Origin: Isoetes taiwanensis
Lineage: Eukaryota; Streptophyta; Lycopodiopsida; Isoetales; Isoetaceae
Assembly: GCA_021234155.1 (NCBI GenBank)
Contig: JAJEKV010000079.1
Coordinates: 5,061,027-5,125,026 of the forward strand
Reading direction: 5' to 3'
Length of the DNA stretch: 64,000 nt
Below are positions 35,373 to 45,518 of the stretch, one piece after another. A program made the translations under genes and the position numbers. The notes beneath the pieces are model-generated. The model was not told where the DNA came from. It saw nothing but the letters and a program-made list of their open reading frames with translations, and made no database searches. Position 1 is the stretch's first letter. Each line of letters opens with the position of its first letter.

Positions 35373-38300
35373 TACTTCCAGTAGATAAAAGAGTTTTCTT
35401 GATCTGGAGACCATAGGTCGATCATAGATCTGATTCATATTGTCGGCCAGTGATGAGGAACATGAAGGTCCAGATTTCAGCTATGGCGGCAAATGCTTCA
35501 CCTTCTTCCACTGTTCCGGTATAATACATATAACTTTCATTCTTTTTGGTTCCTATTTTTTTTTCCCCACTAAAATCTGTCGTTTTTTATCCATTCCTTG
35601 ACTGCAGTTATCTCTCAGGGCTGAATTTACTGTAATGTATTTAAAGGCTCCATTGTGACTGCACACAGATGACATGATCTCATGTGGGGCTTTTGTCATG
35701 TTTTTGTGGAATAGGTAGATTGGTGCTAATTTTCTGTTATAATAGGTCTAATATTTACTTCCTATGTTGTGCAGCTTCCAGAAATAGATTCTTGTGGCTT
35801 TGCTGCATGTACCATTATTTAATTAATACAAGCTAGCCAAGATAAGTATTAAAAATCGTTTGCGGTGCGCGAAATCACAATGAATGCATGGAGGCCTGAT
35901 CTTTTGTGCGGCTTTCTTGCAAGGTAAGGTTTCTGGACAAACCTATCCTTTGTATGTGTTTACTTGCTTTGAATCCCATAAGAAATATGAAGGAGGCAAG
36001 CCACTTGGTTTGCTTCAACTTTAGTTGCAAATGCACATTTTGGTGGTAGGCCCGATCCGCGGTTGAAATTCTTACGCATTAGTTAAAGCTAACGTTCTCT
36101 TTCGGGAAATGGAAGCCCTTTCTGAGGAAGACAACTCGGAAAGGTGCCTCTTCTTTTCGTTGTTTGCTCTTTGCAATATGTGACAAGAATTTGGTTCTGA
36201 TCCGGTTTTTACTTAAGTAATCTTGAAGTCTTCAATCCAGTTTTTTGAACCACTTACGATATTGTTTTTTTTTTTTACGTTCCTGCACCTTGGTTGGGAG
36301 ATTAATGTGAAAAAAGCTGGGCTGAATGTGCTATAGATGTTTGAGAAAGTAGATGTAATTGGGTCTAAGCATTGAAAGTGTAATAATATGTGGAAATGGG
36401 AAGAGGACACCTTACTTCTTCTTCTACTATTTTCATTCGAAACGAAGGTTTTTTTTCTGTTTTATTTTTATTTTTATTTTGGTTCCATGTTAATCTTTCT
36501 TTTTGCACAGTCCAGATTATCAGAGGTCCATCATTGTGAACAATTTCTCTGGGTTCTGCTTTTGTATCTAGATTAGGACTATTTTTTTCCTGATTTTGTT
36601 GAGAAGCATTGAGCAGCAGAGGATTAACCTCGATGGTGACTTCTGTGTATGTAATATTTAGGGTTATAACAGGGGGAATTCATGATAGAGGGGCTAGTAC
36701 ACGTAAATTGTTGGGATTAGCTGTTGATATACCATTGTAATTGAGCATACAAAGCATTTAAATTTGAAAACTAAGTCGAATAACATTCTAATTGCACACA
36801 CACAAAGCATTTAGATCTGCCTATCATCTAAACTATGACATAATGCACACCACTAGATCTTCTATAACTATTCTACTGCCAGACAAAATTCTAAACAATA
36901 AGTGAGTTGGTAGGACATGGGCACTGTGAATAATTTTTTTTTGTTTGACTCACTTGAGGTCATGGAGCATCAATTACATTGACATGTTTGATTGTACTTG
37001 AATCAGAAACAATCTATATGACTCAACTTTTTGAGGTAACATCGTAGATTTTTTGGATCCATAATATGAATTGAGCAAGCGACCACGAACTCCTCCATCG
37101 ATTTAGTCTTCACATGTTTCGGGCTCCTGTAAATGGCGGCCCAATATTTTTGCATGTACTCGTGTACTCATCGACTGTTTTTGGTAACTAATCATTCAAT
37201 TGGCAGAGTACAAGTGGCAGCAAAGGATGCCGGAAGAGCTTTTGGTCTCCAAGGAAGATTTTATTGCTTCTATACATTTAAACTTAGATTGTTCTATTCT
37301 CAGCCTAGGGTTATTATTTCATTGTGGTGCTTGTTCTTTTTAGATAACTTTACATACAATGAGTATAATAGCTCAGAACTGGTGGATTTGAAGCTCTTCT
37401 AATGTTCATGTAATGAATTCTTCCTTTTTGCTTTATATTAGTTAATTTCCTCTTCATATACACAATTTTCTTCATGTCTGATATTTGCTGTGCATATACA
37501 TCTTTCATGAAGTATTGGTGAACCATTATGTCAACAAGGCACGGATCGAGGGATTACTAAATCAATGTAACGAGCTTAATCATGTAGAATGCAAAGAGGA
37601 TAATTATCCAAAGACCAACACAGTTCATGGCATAATTCATGCATAATAGTTGAGAAATTATGGTATACTAAATATCATTCAGGAGAATCGGTGTGCACCA
37701 TGCACAAAACCTACCAAGTTCTTAGGCGTTTAGGGGAGGCCCTAAGCAACGATTGCCGATCCTTAAGTGTAGAGCGACATGAGGGACAAAAACCAAACAT
37801 AAAAATCCGAGAAAAATCAAAGCATGACAAAGGCAAGTCCTAAGCAGTTCAAAGGCATAATTAATGCATCCGATTTGAAAGATTCTAGTATATTAAAACC
37901 AAAAGTTTTTTGCGATGCGTATAGCATCCTCCCACATACCATGCGCTCGAACATCCGCATCTTTGAAAGTATCAAGGCCATAAAATATTAGTCTTTGTGT
38001 AATCTGCGGTACTATGAGTATTCGTTGAGTCTAGAACCAAGATCGAGTTGTATAAAATAGCTTAGTGCCAAGAGGAGCATTTAATGGCTTTTAACCTATG
38101 GCAAAAGGTGTGGCCGCAAACAGAATCTTATCAGGTATATATAGAGAACACTAGGGATAAAGAAAATACGAAAGCAGTAAATTTGAACATTCTGCAATCC
38201 TTTGGACGATTTGAGTTGCTGGAGCAGCTGTTGTTGCTGGAATCTCATTGTTTTGCTATCTTGGAATCTTGCCTACGCACTGGTAAGTCCATGATAGAGA

Positions 38301-38920
38301 TTGCATTTTATTCTTGAGAATATGAACTAATAATTGGCATTTGCAAAAAATCTTAATAAAGTAGAAGTTGCAGTAGTATGCATTGTTGGAGGATTTTTGC
38401 TTCGCAGAACTTGATAACAAACCAGCTAAATAAGTGGCTTGCAAAGGCAGTACCAAATTTGAATACCTGATTGAATATGTTTGTTTGCTTACTTTTGCAC
38501 TTGACCTCTTTCCATATATCTTTGCAAAGATGCTTCAATCTTTATGGAATGCTATGATTGTGGTCATGCAAGCCATAAGCAGCTAAAAGAGGCTCTTTAA
38601 ATGTTCCTAGATATGCCTAACTATAATGTGGGTTATAGAATGCTATGGCTAGGGCATAGCAGAGCAGGGGTATCTTTGGATCTGTTTCAAAATGTAAGGA
38701 TGTGATTGAATGGATGTTTATCAAACCATTTTCAACTTCAAAGCAGCTTGCCCCTTTAAATTTAAAAGAAGGAAATAACACAGAACATCCACATTTATGG
38801 CTCGCGCCATAAATACATATATTTCTGGGCCACATCACTGTACATCAGTCCTTGGGTTAGAGTCCTTTGTAGATCATCTGGAATTTAGGATTCCAAATGA
38901 GTTAGCATTTGTATCTCTAG
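35373..38920. other. no recognisable feature
   Basis: AT-rich DNA without a frame carrying a known motif. The plus-strand frames near 37,133 and 38,084 are short and motif-free. Poly-T tracts near 36,265 and 36,450. Confidence 0.4.
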
Positions 38921-38929
38921 TAGAGCCAT

Positions 38930-39975
38930 TCTAGAACCCTCAGTCTAGATCTTGAACCCTAATCAATGAACCCTAAATGTAAGTTAGATGCATGTGATTA
39001 CGATCAGATATGTCTTCATTATTGATCATTTTATGTTGATGTCTGATGTGGGTTGATCTTATGTTTTGCACCTCTTGTGTATTGGGAAGGGGGTAGAGAC
39101 CTAGTGGCTATTATCTAGATGATGCTTCTAGTTTAGACACCTTAGTTCCTATTATTATGCGGCCTGTGCAAAGGAACCCAACCGGCTATGGGAACTATGA
39201 TATGACTTAGCATCATACAACGAGGCTAGTGGCAAAGTGGAGGGGGTTCTGGCGGAGCGTGGCTACTTTGGGGACCCATAGTGGGTTAGGTCTATAGTCG
39301 GTCAACTCATGTGGGCCGGGTATGGGCCGGACACTTCCTGAGTCAATGGTATCGCCCTGATCCTCAGGAGTTATAGGTGTTGGCCTGGCTCTTGTTTTGG
39401 GAAGTTCAGTCGGGTACGAATCATGTTTAGCCATGATTCTTTAGCCACCCATGGAACCACTAGACCTCGGAAAGGGAAGATGGAACCCTTCCTACCTCAT
39501 CGGACCGTGGAGATGCAACCCCAAGTAGTCTCGATGGGTGATACCATGAGACTACATATCCGGCAGGTTATAGTCATGCCAGAGCCTGATCTAGCCAGTC
39601 TGCAAAGTATGCACAGGAGGGGCGGATAGAGTGGTCAACCCTAGCCATTGTCTATAGCCAGCCCCACTATTGTTATATCTCGGTCTGCTCTCATGTTTTA
39701 TGGCATGTTGATATCTTTGTTGTATCTATGGATGTATGGATGTCCTATCCTTTGAGGTAGTTAGATGTATTGTTGTTATTAGTATTGACATTATGTTCTG
39801 CTTCCCCTGTTATAGGAGCCCATAGGGGAAGGGCGTCAACCTATGTGTCCCCTTCCCGCACTGGGGATATCTTGGGTGCGAGATAGATGGAGGGCCCATA
39901 CGGCCAGAGGGCAGGATGGGGGATTTCCTACGAGATGTACAACTGGGCATCGTATATTTAGTAGGGAGCGTCAGA
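38930..39975 (+). repeat. LTR of a second chromovirus-related element
   Basis: Collinear with much of the 11.7-kb LTR: shared GGTAGAGACCT, GCGGCCTGTG, GGGCCGGGTATGGGCCGG, CTCATCGGACCG, GGGGCGGAT and CAACCCTAGCC blocks, ending GGAGCGTCAGA. It is followed at once by a primer site. The 5' limit is unclear because no TGTGACG start was found. Only about 100 bp of internal sequence follow, so this is a truncated insertion. Confidence 0.8.
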
Positions 39976-39976
39976 G

Positions 39977-39988
39977 TGGTATCAGAGC
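39977..39988 (+). other. primer-binding site (initiator tRNA-Met)
   Basis: TGGTATCAGAGC directly after the LTR. The next 40 bp (CTAAGAGCTAGCACTGACC) also resemble the sequence after the chromovirus primer site. Confidence 0.85.
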
Positions 39989-40404
39989 AATGTTCTTGGT
40001 TCACTAAGAGCTAGCACTGACCATATCCCTAAATAGGTATATTAACTGACCTAGTTAAGGAATGGAATGAGAATTGAAGTCTTGAACTGCAAAATGTGGG
40101 AGATTTTTTTTTTCCATTAGCAGATAACCCCAGTAACTAACGTTTACTTGATTGGCTGCAGGTACCGGGCATTTCTTTTTCCTTTGTACTATTTTGCTGT
40201 TATGCTAGGTTGTAGCTCAAAGGAAGGTAAAAGATCCAAAACTAAATGTTGAAGAATAGAAGACTTATGGAAGCTGGTTATCAACCACAACAAAGAAAAG
40301 AAGACAGGACATCTGATCAAGAACTGGTTTTGTCAAACTACTTAGAGTTTTTTAAGATAATATGTATCAACTAGTTTACTAGATTTAAATCTGTATGTTT
40401 TCTG

Positions 40405-40530
40405 TTCCCCCTTGTTTGGTTTAGTGGCTAGTCCACTATGTTCGTACCCAAGAGATCTTGTGTTCAAGTCTCTGGGTGGGGGTCCGTCATATGTCCTATA
40501 TGGATGCTGCCCTGTGGCATGACGTAAAAA
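40405..40530 (+). repeat. tRNA-derived SINE-like head
   Basis: GGTTTAGTGGCTAGTCC (A-box-like) and, about 35 nt on, GTGTTCAAGTCTC (B-box-like) are spaced as in tRNA genes and SINEs. The body to about 40,530 ends without a clear tail. A functional tRNA is not supported because acceptor-stem complementarity is missing. Confidence 0.45.
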
Positions 40531-40697
40531 TAATATCTGTATCTGTCTTAGGCAGACTAAGACCAAATGCAAAGGTCAAATTTTGAAAGACATATAAGCT
40601 GAAAAAGATGCCGTAAGAATTAAGGCTTTACTGATTTTGTATGACAGAAAATATGCAATATAATAATGAAGATGCGGTTATAACAAGGTTGCAAATT

Positions 40698-40725
40698 AAA
40701 CGGGAGTGTTGCAGCACTCCCGTTT
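40698..40725. other. 28-bp near-perfect palindrome
   Basis: AAACGGGAGTG, six bases (TTGCAG), CACTCCCGTTT: an 11-bp perfect stem with a minimal loop. It stands alone in AT-rich DNA about 300 bp downstream of the methyltransferase gene's stop codon. Confidence 0.7.
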
Positions 40726-41031
40726 CAAAGATTCCTTTAGAAAAAGCACGTCACTTCAAAAATTGGGCTTTTTTAAGAGAGGTTTAAAGTTTCAGGAGTA
40801 TCAAATTTTTTTTGGGCCTATTTTTGGGGTATTCTTTGGACACGACTTTGGTTTTTTGGAGTTAAGCACATGAAAATAACAGAATTGAGACATGAGTACG
40901 TAATTTTATAGAGGTGGATGTACAAAAAACACAAAGTAAACATAATAATAATAATTTCATTACTGTTTTTGTGTTATATCAATAATGGCAATCAATAATA
41001 AATGTCAATCAGTAGCCACAACATAAATCCG

Positions 41032-41702
41032 TCAGAGATCTAAATTAAAATCTTCTTCATTCTTCTTGCTGGTCTCAGCTTGATCAGACTCTATCTTTTC
41101 ACCTTTCTCTGGTGACTTAGGCTTTTCTGTGTTGGTGGTTGCTTCCGGTATTGTAGCTAGAGCAACTTCTTTCAGCTCTACAAATGTAGCTTCGTCTTCC
41201 AAAGAGCTTGTAAAAGGAGGCTGTATCTCCGAAGATGTCATCTTAGCAAAATCAGAATAAGACTTTGCCCCCAACTCTTGATTCTCGTCTGGTAGAGTTG
41301 GTAAGGCAGAAAGTCTCATCTTGATGAACTGTACAACCTCCTTATCAATGTCCACTTGACTACACAATTTTAGGCCCTTCTTAAGTGCACAAGCAATAGT
41401 TGTACGAGCGGAAAATGCGTCGAGCACCCAATCTCCTCGGGCGTGAGAACATGTCCGGAAGATGGTTAATCACTTCGTGGCTTTTCCGGTAGTGATTCAC
41501 TATTCTTCCTTGTGCACTAGTGTCATGCGACCTCAGAACCGCACCGGAAACTCCAACACGTTTGAAAAGTTACGCACGCACTGTGTTGAAGTGTTCCATT
41601 GTATGCGTTTCCCATCGAAACTCAATAAGCCACATGGAGATATTCGACCTTACTCGGCGAGTCAGCGGGCCTCCACCATGGTAATTAATATTTGTCTTAT
41701 AC
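41032..41702 (-). pseudogene. methyltransferase-like gene, motif X/I/II exon
   Basis: Acceptor TTCCTTAG completes W and continues YKTNINYHGGGPLTRRVRSN. A stop interrupts near 41,575. Then HYRKSHEVINHLPDMFSRP, DWVLDAFSARTTIACALKK and the acidic, Ser/Glu/Lys-rich tail to the stop at 41,032. This AdoMet-binding exon is the clearest piece of the family. Confidence 0.7.
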
Positions 41703-41866
41703 CTAAGGAACAAAAAAATAAAAAAGGATTTAAGCACGGACAAAAAGAAACATATTCCTGAATAGAAACTCCTAACAAGAATTTAAAAATGCTACAGTTG
41801 TAACTACAAAAAAAAAAGAAGGTAATGAAAACAAAAGGACTTGTGTATTCCATAATAAGTGCTTAC

Positions 41867-42155
41867 CAAACCAGATTTTCATAACCCGACTTGGCGAGCG
41901 AACCAAAATGATTCTTAAAATTTGCTTCCACAAGGCCGGATAGCATGCTTGAGTGAAATACAACCAGCCTCTAATTTTGCCGTGGTAATTTGCTTTATAC
42001 CGTCGACGAAAGCATTAAACTCAGAGTTTTTAAATGGATGGTCGTTGTAGCGGCTGTCTTTCAGCTTAAACCCATATGGAAGGTCAGCTATTACCAAGGT
42101 AAAAATCTTGGGGCTTTATTGATTCGGCTAATTTGGTGCAATCACCATGTACTAT
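41867..42155 (-). pseudogene. methyltransferase-like gene, motif IV exon
   Basis: Acceptor TTGTTCTCAG, then IVHGDCTKLAESIKPQDFYL, a frame change, VIADLPYGFKLKDSRYND, another frame change, and VVFHSSMLSGLVEANFKNHF to GYENLVW at donor GTAAGC (41,861-41,866). DLPYG is the catalytic motif IV, altered from D/N-P-P-Y. Confidence 0.65.
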
Positions 42156-42603
42156 CTGAGAACAAGTTATTTTGATCGCATACATTGTAAACCGTTAAGA
42201 ATCGGAGGGCTCGATATCCAAAACACGCACATGTCGCGCCGTCCTCTCTTCGTCTTTGTCCGACCCGGATGCATGAAGCCCTCAGAGTGAGTCCTTGTTT
42301 TTCTTTTGCTCGCAAAAAGAACGTCTTAGTAACAAGAAAAACAACAATATAAAAAACAATTCAACATACCCGGCCTTCAAATTTTAGGCGCATATTGGAT
42401 AATCCTTTAAATCAGAGGTTGCGATAGGCTAAAGCTCTTTACCTTTCCATTTTTACATTTAACTGTTCCATTAAGCATGTTTAACATGTGATGACATTTT
42501 TCTGGCTGTAATATAATACGAACGTTAGAAGGAAGAAAACTAAAAAGGAAAGCAACAAGAAAGAATCATTTAAACACTGTAAGCTAAAGTGTATTCCAGA
42601 ATA

Positions 42604-42862
42604 CACTTTGGGTTTTTTGTTTGATAGGAAGAAGTGTATTCCGAAATACACTATGGCTCACACTGTAAGGCAAAGTGTATTCCGGAATACACTTTGTCTC
42701 CCGCGTGTGGGCCAAAGTTTGTCTCCCGCGTGTGGGCCAAAGTGTACACTTTGGCCCACACGCGGGAGACAAAGTGTATTCCGGAATACACTTTGCCTTA
42801 CAGTGTGAGCCATAGTGTATTTCGGAATACACTTCTTCCTATCAAACAAAAAACCCAAAGTG
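42604..42862. repeat. 259-bp inverted repeat made of smaller palindromes
   Basis: The two arms meet at a centre GTG-TAC-AC (42,745/42,746). The right arm (117 bp) is perfectly complementary to the left, except that the left carries one extra copy of a 25-bp unit (GTCTCCCGCGTGTGG... at 42,696 and again at 42,721). Each arm itself contains the palindromes GTGTATTCCGGAATACAC (42,675-42,692 and 42,774-42,791) and a variant (42,632-42,652 and mirror). It lies entirely inside the 717-bp intron of the methyltransferase-like gene. Confidence 0.9.
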
Positions 42863-42872
42863 GCATTCTTAC

Positions 42873-43102
42873 TTGTGGAGCTCCTTGGACATTTCTTCTA
42901 GTGTAAATTCCTTATCAACAACCTTTTGCAGTAGCCTTTCTAGTATATCCATATCTGTGAAGCTCTGCATTTCTCGCCAGACAGTTATTGTCATTTCCTT
43001 TTTGGGGACGTCGGACCCTTTTTTCTTTTTGGAGACCTTTCCTTTGCTTTTCAAATCACCACGCTCGAACATGGTGAAGATTTTGTTTTGGAGGTCCCAA
43101 AT
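42873..43102 (-). pseudogene. methyltransferase-like gene, middle exon
   Basis: Acceptor CTCTGCAG to first codon ATT (43,102); open through IWDLQNKIFTMFERGDLKSK, a Lys-rich patch and EMQSFTDMDILERLLQKVVD to EEMSKELH, then donor GTAAGA (42,867-42,872). The phase with the next exon is off by one, consistent with an indel or a missed junction. Confidence 0.55.
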
Positions 43103-43169
43103 CTGCAGAGAAAAAAGCGATGTCAGTGGGAGGGTTGCAGGGGTATTCCAGAATACAAAAGAAACTTAC

Positions 43170-44214
43170 TCTGCCATCTCTGAAGGCTAGTTGAAACCAG
43201 TTGTCATGTGGTATTAGAGACTTCCGTTTGTTAGCCTCGTCGTATTTGAGGCAAACACTCCACAAAGACACTTCCTTCCGGCCCCAGAGTATTGTGGTTT
43301 CTTTAAATCATCTCCATATTTTTCTTTAAATATAACATATTCCCTGTGCATGAACCTGCTTTTGTCCACGAAACTCATTTTGCTTTTATTCATTGTCAGC
43401 ATTGTGCGTGTTGGCAACGATTTTGGCTTCTTCGTCCTGTCAATGGGGCCCGAAATGCTTAAGCAGAAAGTACGTAGAGATATCTTGGATTGTTTTTCTC
43501 TTTGTACATCTGCCTCCTTGCTTTGAAACTGTGGATTCCCCCAAGGACATAATGCATGTAGGTGTCTGCTTTTTCTCTGTCGTAGTCCTTGGGGTCCATG
43601 CAATCGATCATCACAACAAGAACAACAATTGGAGCAACATGGGCATTGGGATTGCTCCTTATTCTCGTCCTTCGATTTCTTAAGTGGTCGCGATAGATTT
43701 TGCAAACCCCGGCGGGGGGCGCCACCATCTTCATTCTTCTTCGTGGCAACCTCATGGAAGTTACTGGCAAGTATATTACACCTTGCACATACTTGTTCAG
43801 ATTTATTTCTTCCATCCTCTCTGAGGTCTTGTCCACCTTTTTTTCTTTAATGGCCACCCCAGGTGCCTTGCCCTTTCCCTTCTTTTTTGGTTGTTCCTCG
43901 GGGATTTCTGCAACTTCAAGCTGATGTGCCTTCCGCTTCTTTGGTTCCTTAGCGGCTATGGTGGCTCTTGGCCTGCTAAGTTTCTTTGGCGGCACTGGGG
44001 GGACTTCCTGTTCTTGTTCTTGTTCTTGGGACCCTCCATCTGATGACCTCCCTAAAGTACTAGGAGAAGGTGATGATCCTGATCTACCTCCATCTGATTG
44101 CTCAGACTCACTGACAGGAAAGTCCTCGCTTGTATTAGAACAAACCTGTCTAATTAGTGAACACAGGCTTCGTTTTGTCCGGTAGTGTGAAAAGAATTTG
44201 TACAGTGCCGACAA
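43170..44214 (-). pseudogene. methyltransferase-like gene, N-terminal exon(s)
   Basis: Low-complexity start (EQEQEQEVPPVPPKKLSRP, then several Lys clusters such as EEQPKKKGKGK, a likely nuclear localisation signal). It continues in shifted frames as DPKDYDREKADTYMHYVLGG, FMHREYVIFKEKYGDDLKKP and IPHDNWFQLAFRDGR, ending at donor GTAAGT (43,164-43,169). Frames switch at about 43,620, 43,450 and 43,250. More related sequence (IKRPNPMKHTRPDGRVCDF) lies upstream at 44,460-44,560. Confidence 0.55.
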
Positions 44215-44810
44215 TTCTAAAGAATGCGATGTCTACAACAATGAAGCCTTGGGAGGTCTTGAAGGATAGCCTCCCCACCTGACCTCTTTGTCCGGCAACC
44301 TTGGAGACCTCTTTTATTGTCCCAAGGTTAACAAACTCGATATCAGGCGCACCTTTTGTTCCCGGCACTTTTCTGCACGTCTGAAACGTCGGTGTCTTTG
44401 TATTTTAATGTCTGCACCCCTAGTTCACGAACCATTGCGTTTGAAAGTTTTTTCGAAATCGCAGACTCGTCCGTCGGGCCGTGTGTGCTTCATTGGGTTT
44501 GGCCGCTTAATCTTCAGAGATTTTTTTGATGCCCTTTTGCTTCCTTCTTCCCTGCCACTGAAACGTTTAAAACAACAATGTTAAGACAGAAAATGGGCCG
44601 AAAGCTGTATTCCAGAATAAGATTTACTAATCTTGTGCCCTAAAGGCCAGCAAAAGACAGGAAAACAAGCAAAAATATTGTCACTCTAACTCAATTTTTT
44701 ATTGCCTTAATTGGACTAAAAAGTGGTATGTTTAACCTAAAAAGTGGTCCGTTTTCAGCTAAAAAAGTGGTATGTTTAAGTGCAAAAACAAGTGTTTTCA
44801 AAAAAGACAA

Positions 44811-45121
44811 GCAAAGTGTATTTACGAATACACTTTGCTCCTTCAACGGCGCAAAGTGTATTCTGAATACACTTTGCCCATCAGCGAAGAGCAAAGTGTA
44901 TTCGGAATACACTTTGCACTATGCCCAAAGGGTATTTGCCCTTCGGGGCATAGTGCAAAGTGTATTCGGAATACACTTTGCTCTTCGCCGGAAGGAGCAA
45001 AGTGTATTTCGCTGAAGGGCAAAAGTGTATTCGAATACACTTTGCGCCATGCTTGAAGCAAAGTGTATTCTAAAATACACTTTTGCACTGCCACTCAAAA
45101 GTGTATTCGAATACACTTTGG
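44811..45121. repeat. array of seven GTGTATTC-n-GAATACAC palindromes
   Basis: Palindromes centred near 44,826, 44,863, 44,904, 44,969, 45,033, 45,070 and 45,108 share AAAGTGTATTC...GAATACACTTT with 0-3 variable central bases; a half copy lies at 44,997. 44,889-44,926 and 44,946-44,983 are also perfect 38-bp inverted repeats of each other around a 19-nt loop, so palindromes are nested. The array fills the gap between the two divergent genes. Related half-degenerate copies occur at 42,586-42,609, 43,143-43,156 (inside the 67-bp intron), 44,605 and 45,365-45,460. Confidence 0.88.
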
Positions 45122-45518
45122 CCTCTAAAAGCAAATCGAGCAACACACCTTTTAAGACGCATTTCATGTAATTTTACATGCTTACTGTCCATTGTTTTTG
45201 CTATGTAAATGGAATACAAAGAAATCAATATAGATCTAAGGCCTCGTCTTTGGCGACTAAATCTCACGAAGCGGAATATGCAACCTCAATTTTCCTTTTA
45301 AAGGTAGGCCACCTTGTCGGTTGTATTTTTCTATGTGATGAATCGTCTTGTCCAAACACTGGACAAGTGTATTCTGGAATAGCATCTTTGCACACACACG
45401 GCCAAATGCTTTGCACAAAAAAATACTATTCCGGAATAGCATTTGTATTCTCGAATATCATTAGTCCAATCGACTTGTGAGTTAGTAACAAGTCCACAAT
45501 TTTTTGTAGTTGTTTAAC

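Larger units (their letters stand above)
41032..44580 (-). pseudogene. beta-class DNA amino-methyltransferase-like gene with introns
   Basis: Read on the minus strand: a Ser/Gln/Glu/Lys-rich N-terminus (44.2-43.6 kb), a middle region, then GDCTKLAESIKPQDFYL, motif IV as ADLPYGFKLKD, motif X-like SHEVINHLPDMFSRP, motif I as DWVLDAFSARTTIACALKK, and motif II-like SQVDIDKE. The order IV...X-I-II is that of beta-class bacterial DNA N6-adenine/N4-cytosine methyltransferases. Here DPPY is DLPY and the Gly-rich loop is FSARTT, so activity is doubtful. Three GT-AG introns fit (43,103-43,169; 42,156-42,872; 41,703-41,866). Several frameshifts occur (near 43,620, 43,450, 42,100, 41,985 and 41,540). The catalytic half reads like prokaryotic or viral enzymes, but introns show residence in a eukaryotic genome. 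Confidence 0.7.

Noticed and set aside
40405-40475. Functional tRNA gene.
   Set aside because: A- and B-box-like words are present but there is no acceptor-stem complementarity or proper cloverleaf.
40698-40725. Bacterial-type terminator hairpin.
   Set aside because: Plant context; no T-run of the right kind and no bacterial gene upstream.
42586-45121. CRISPR array.
   Set aside because: Repeats are palindromes with irregular spacing and complementary rather than unique spacers, in a plant nuclear context with introns.
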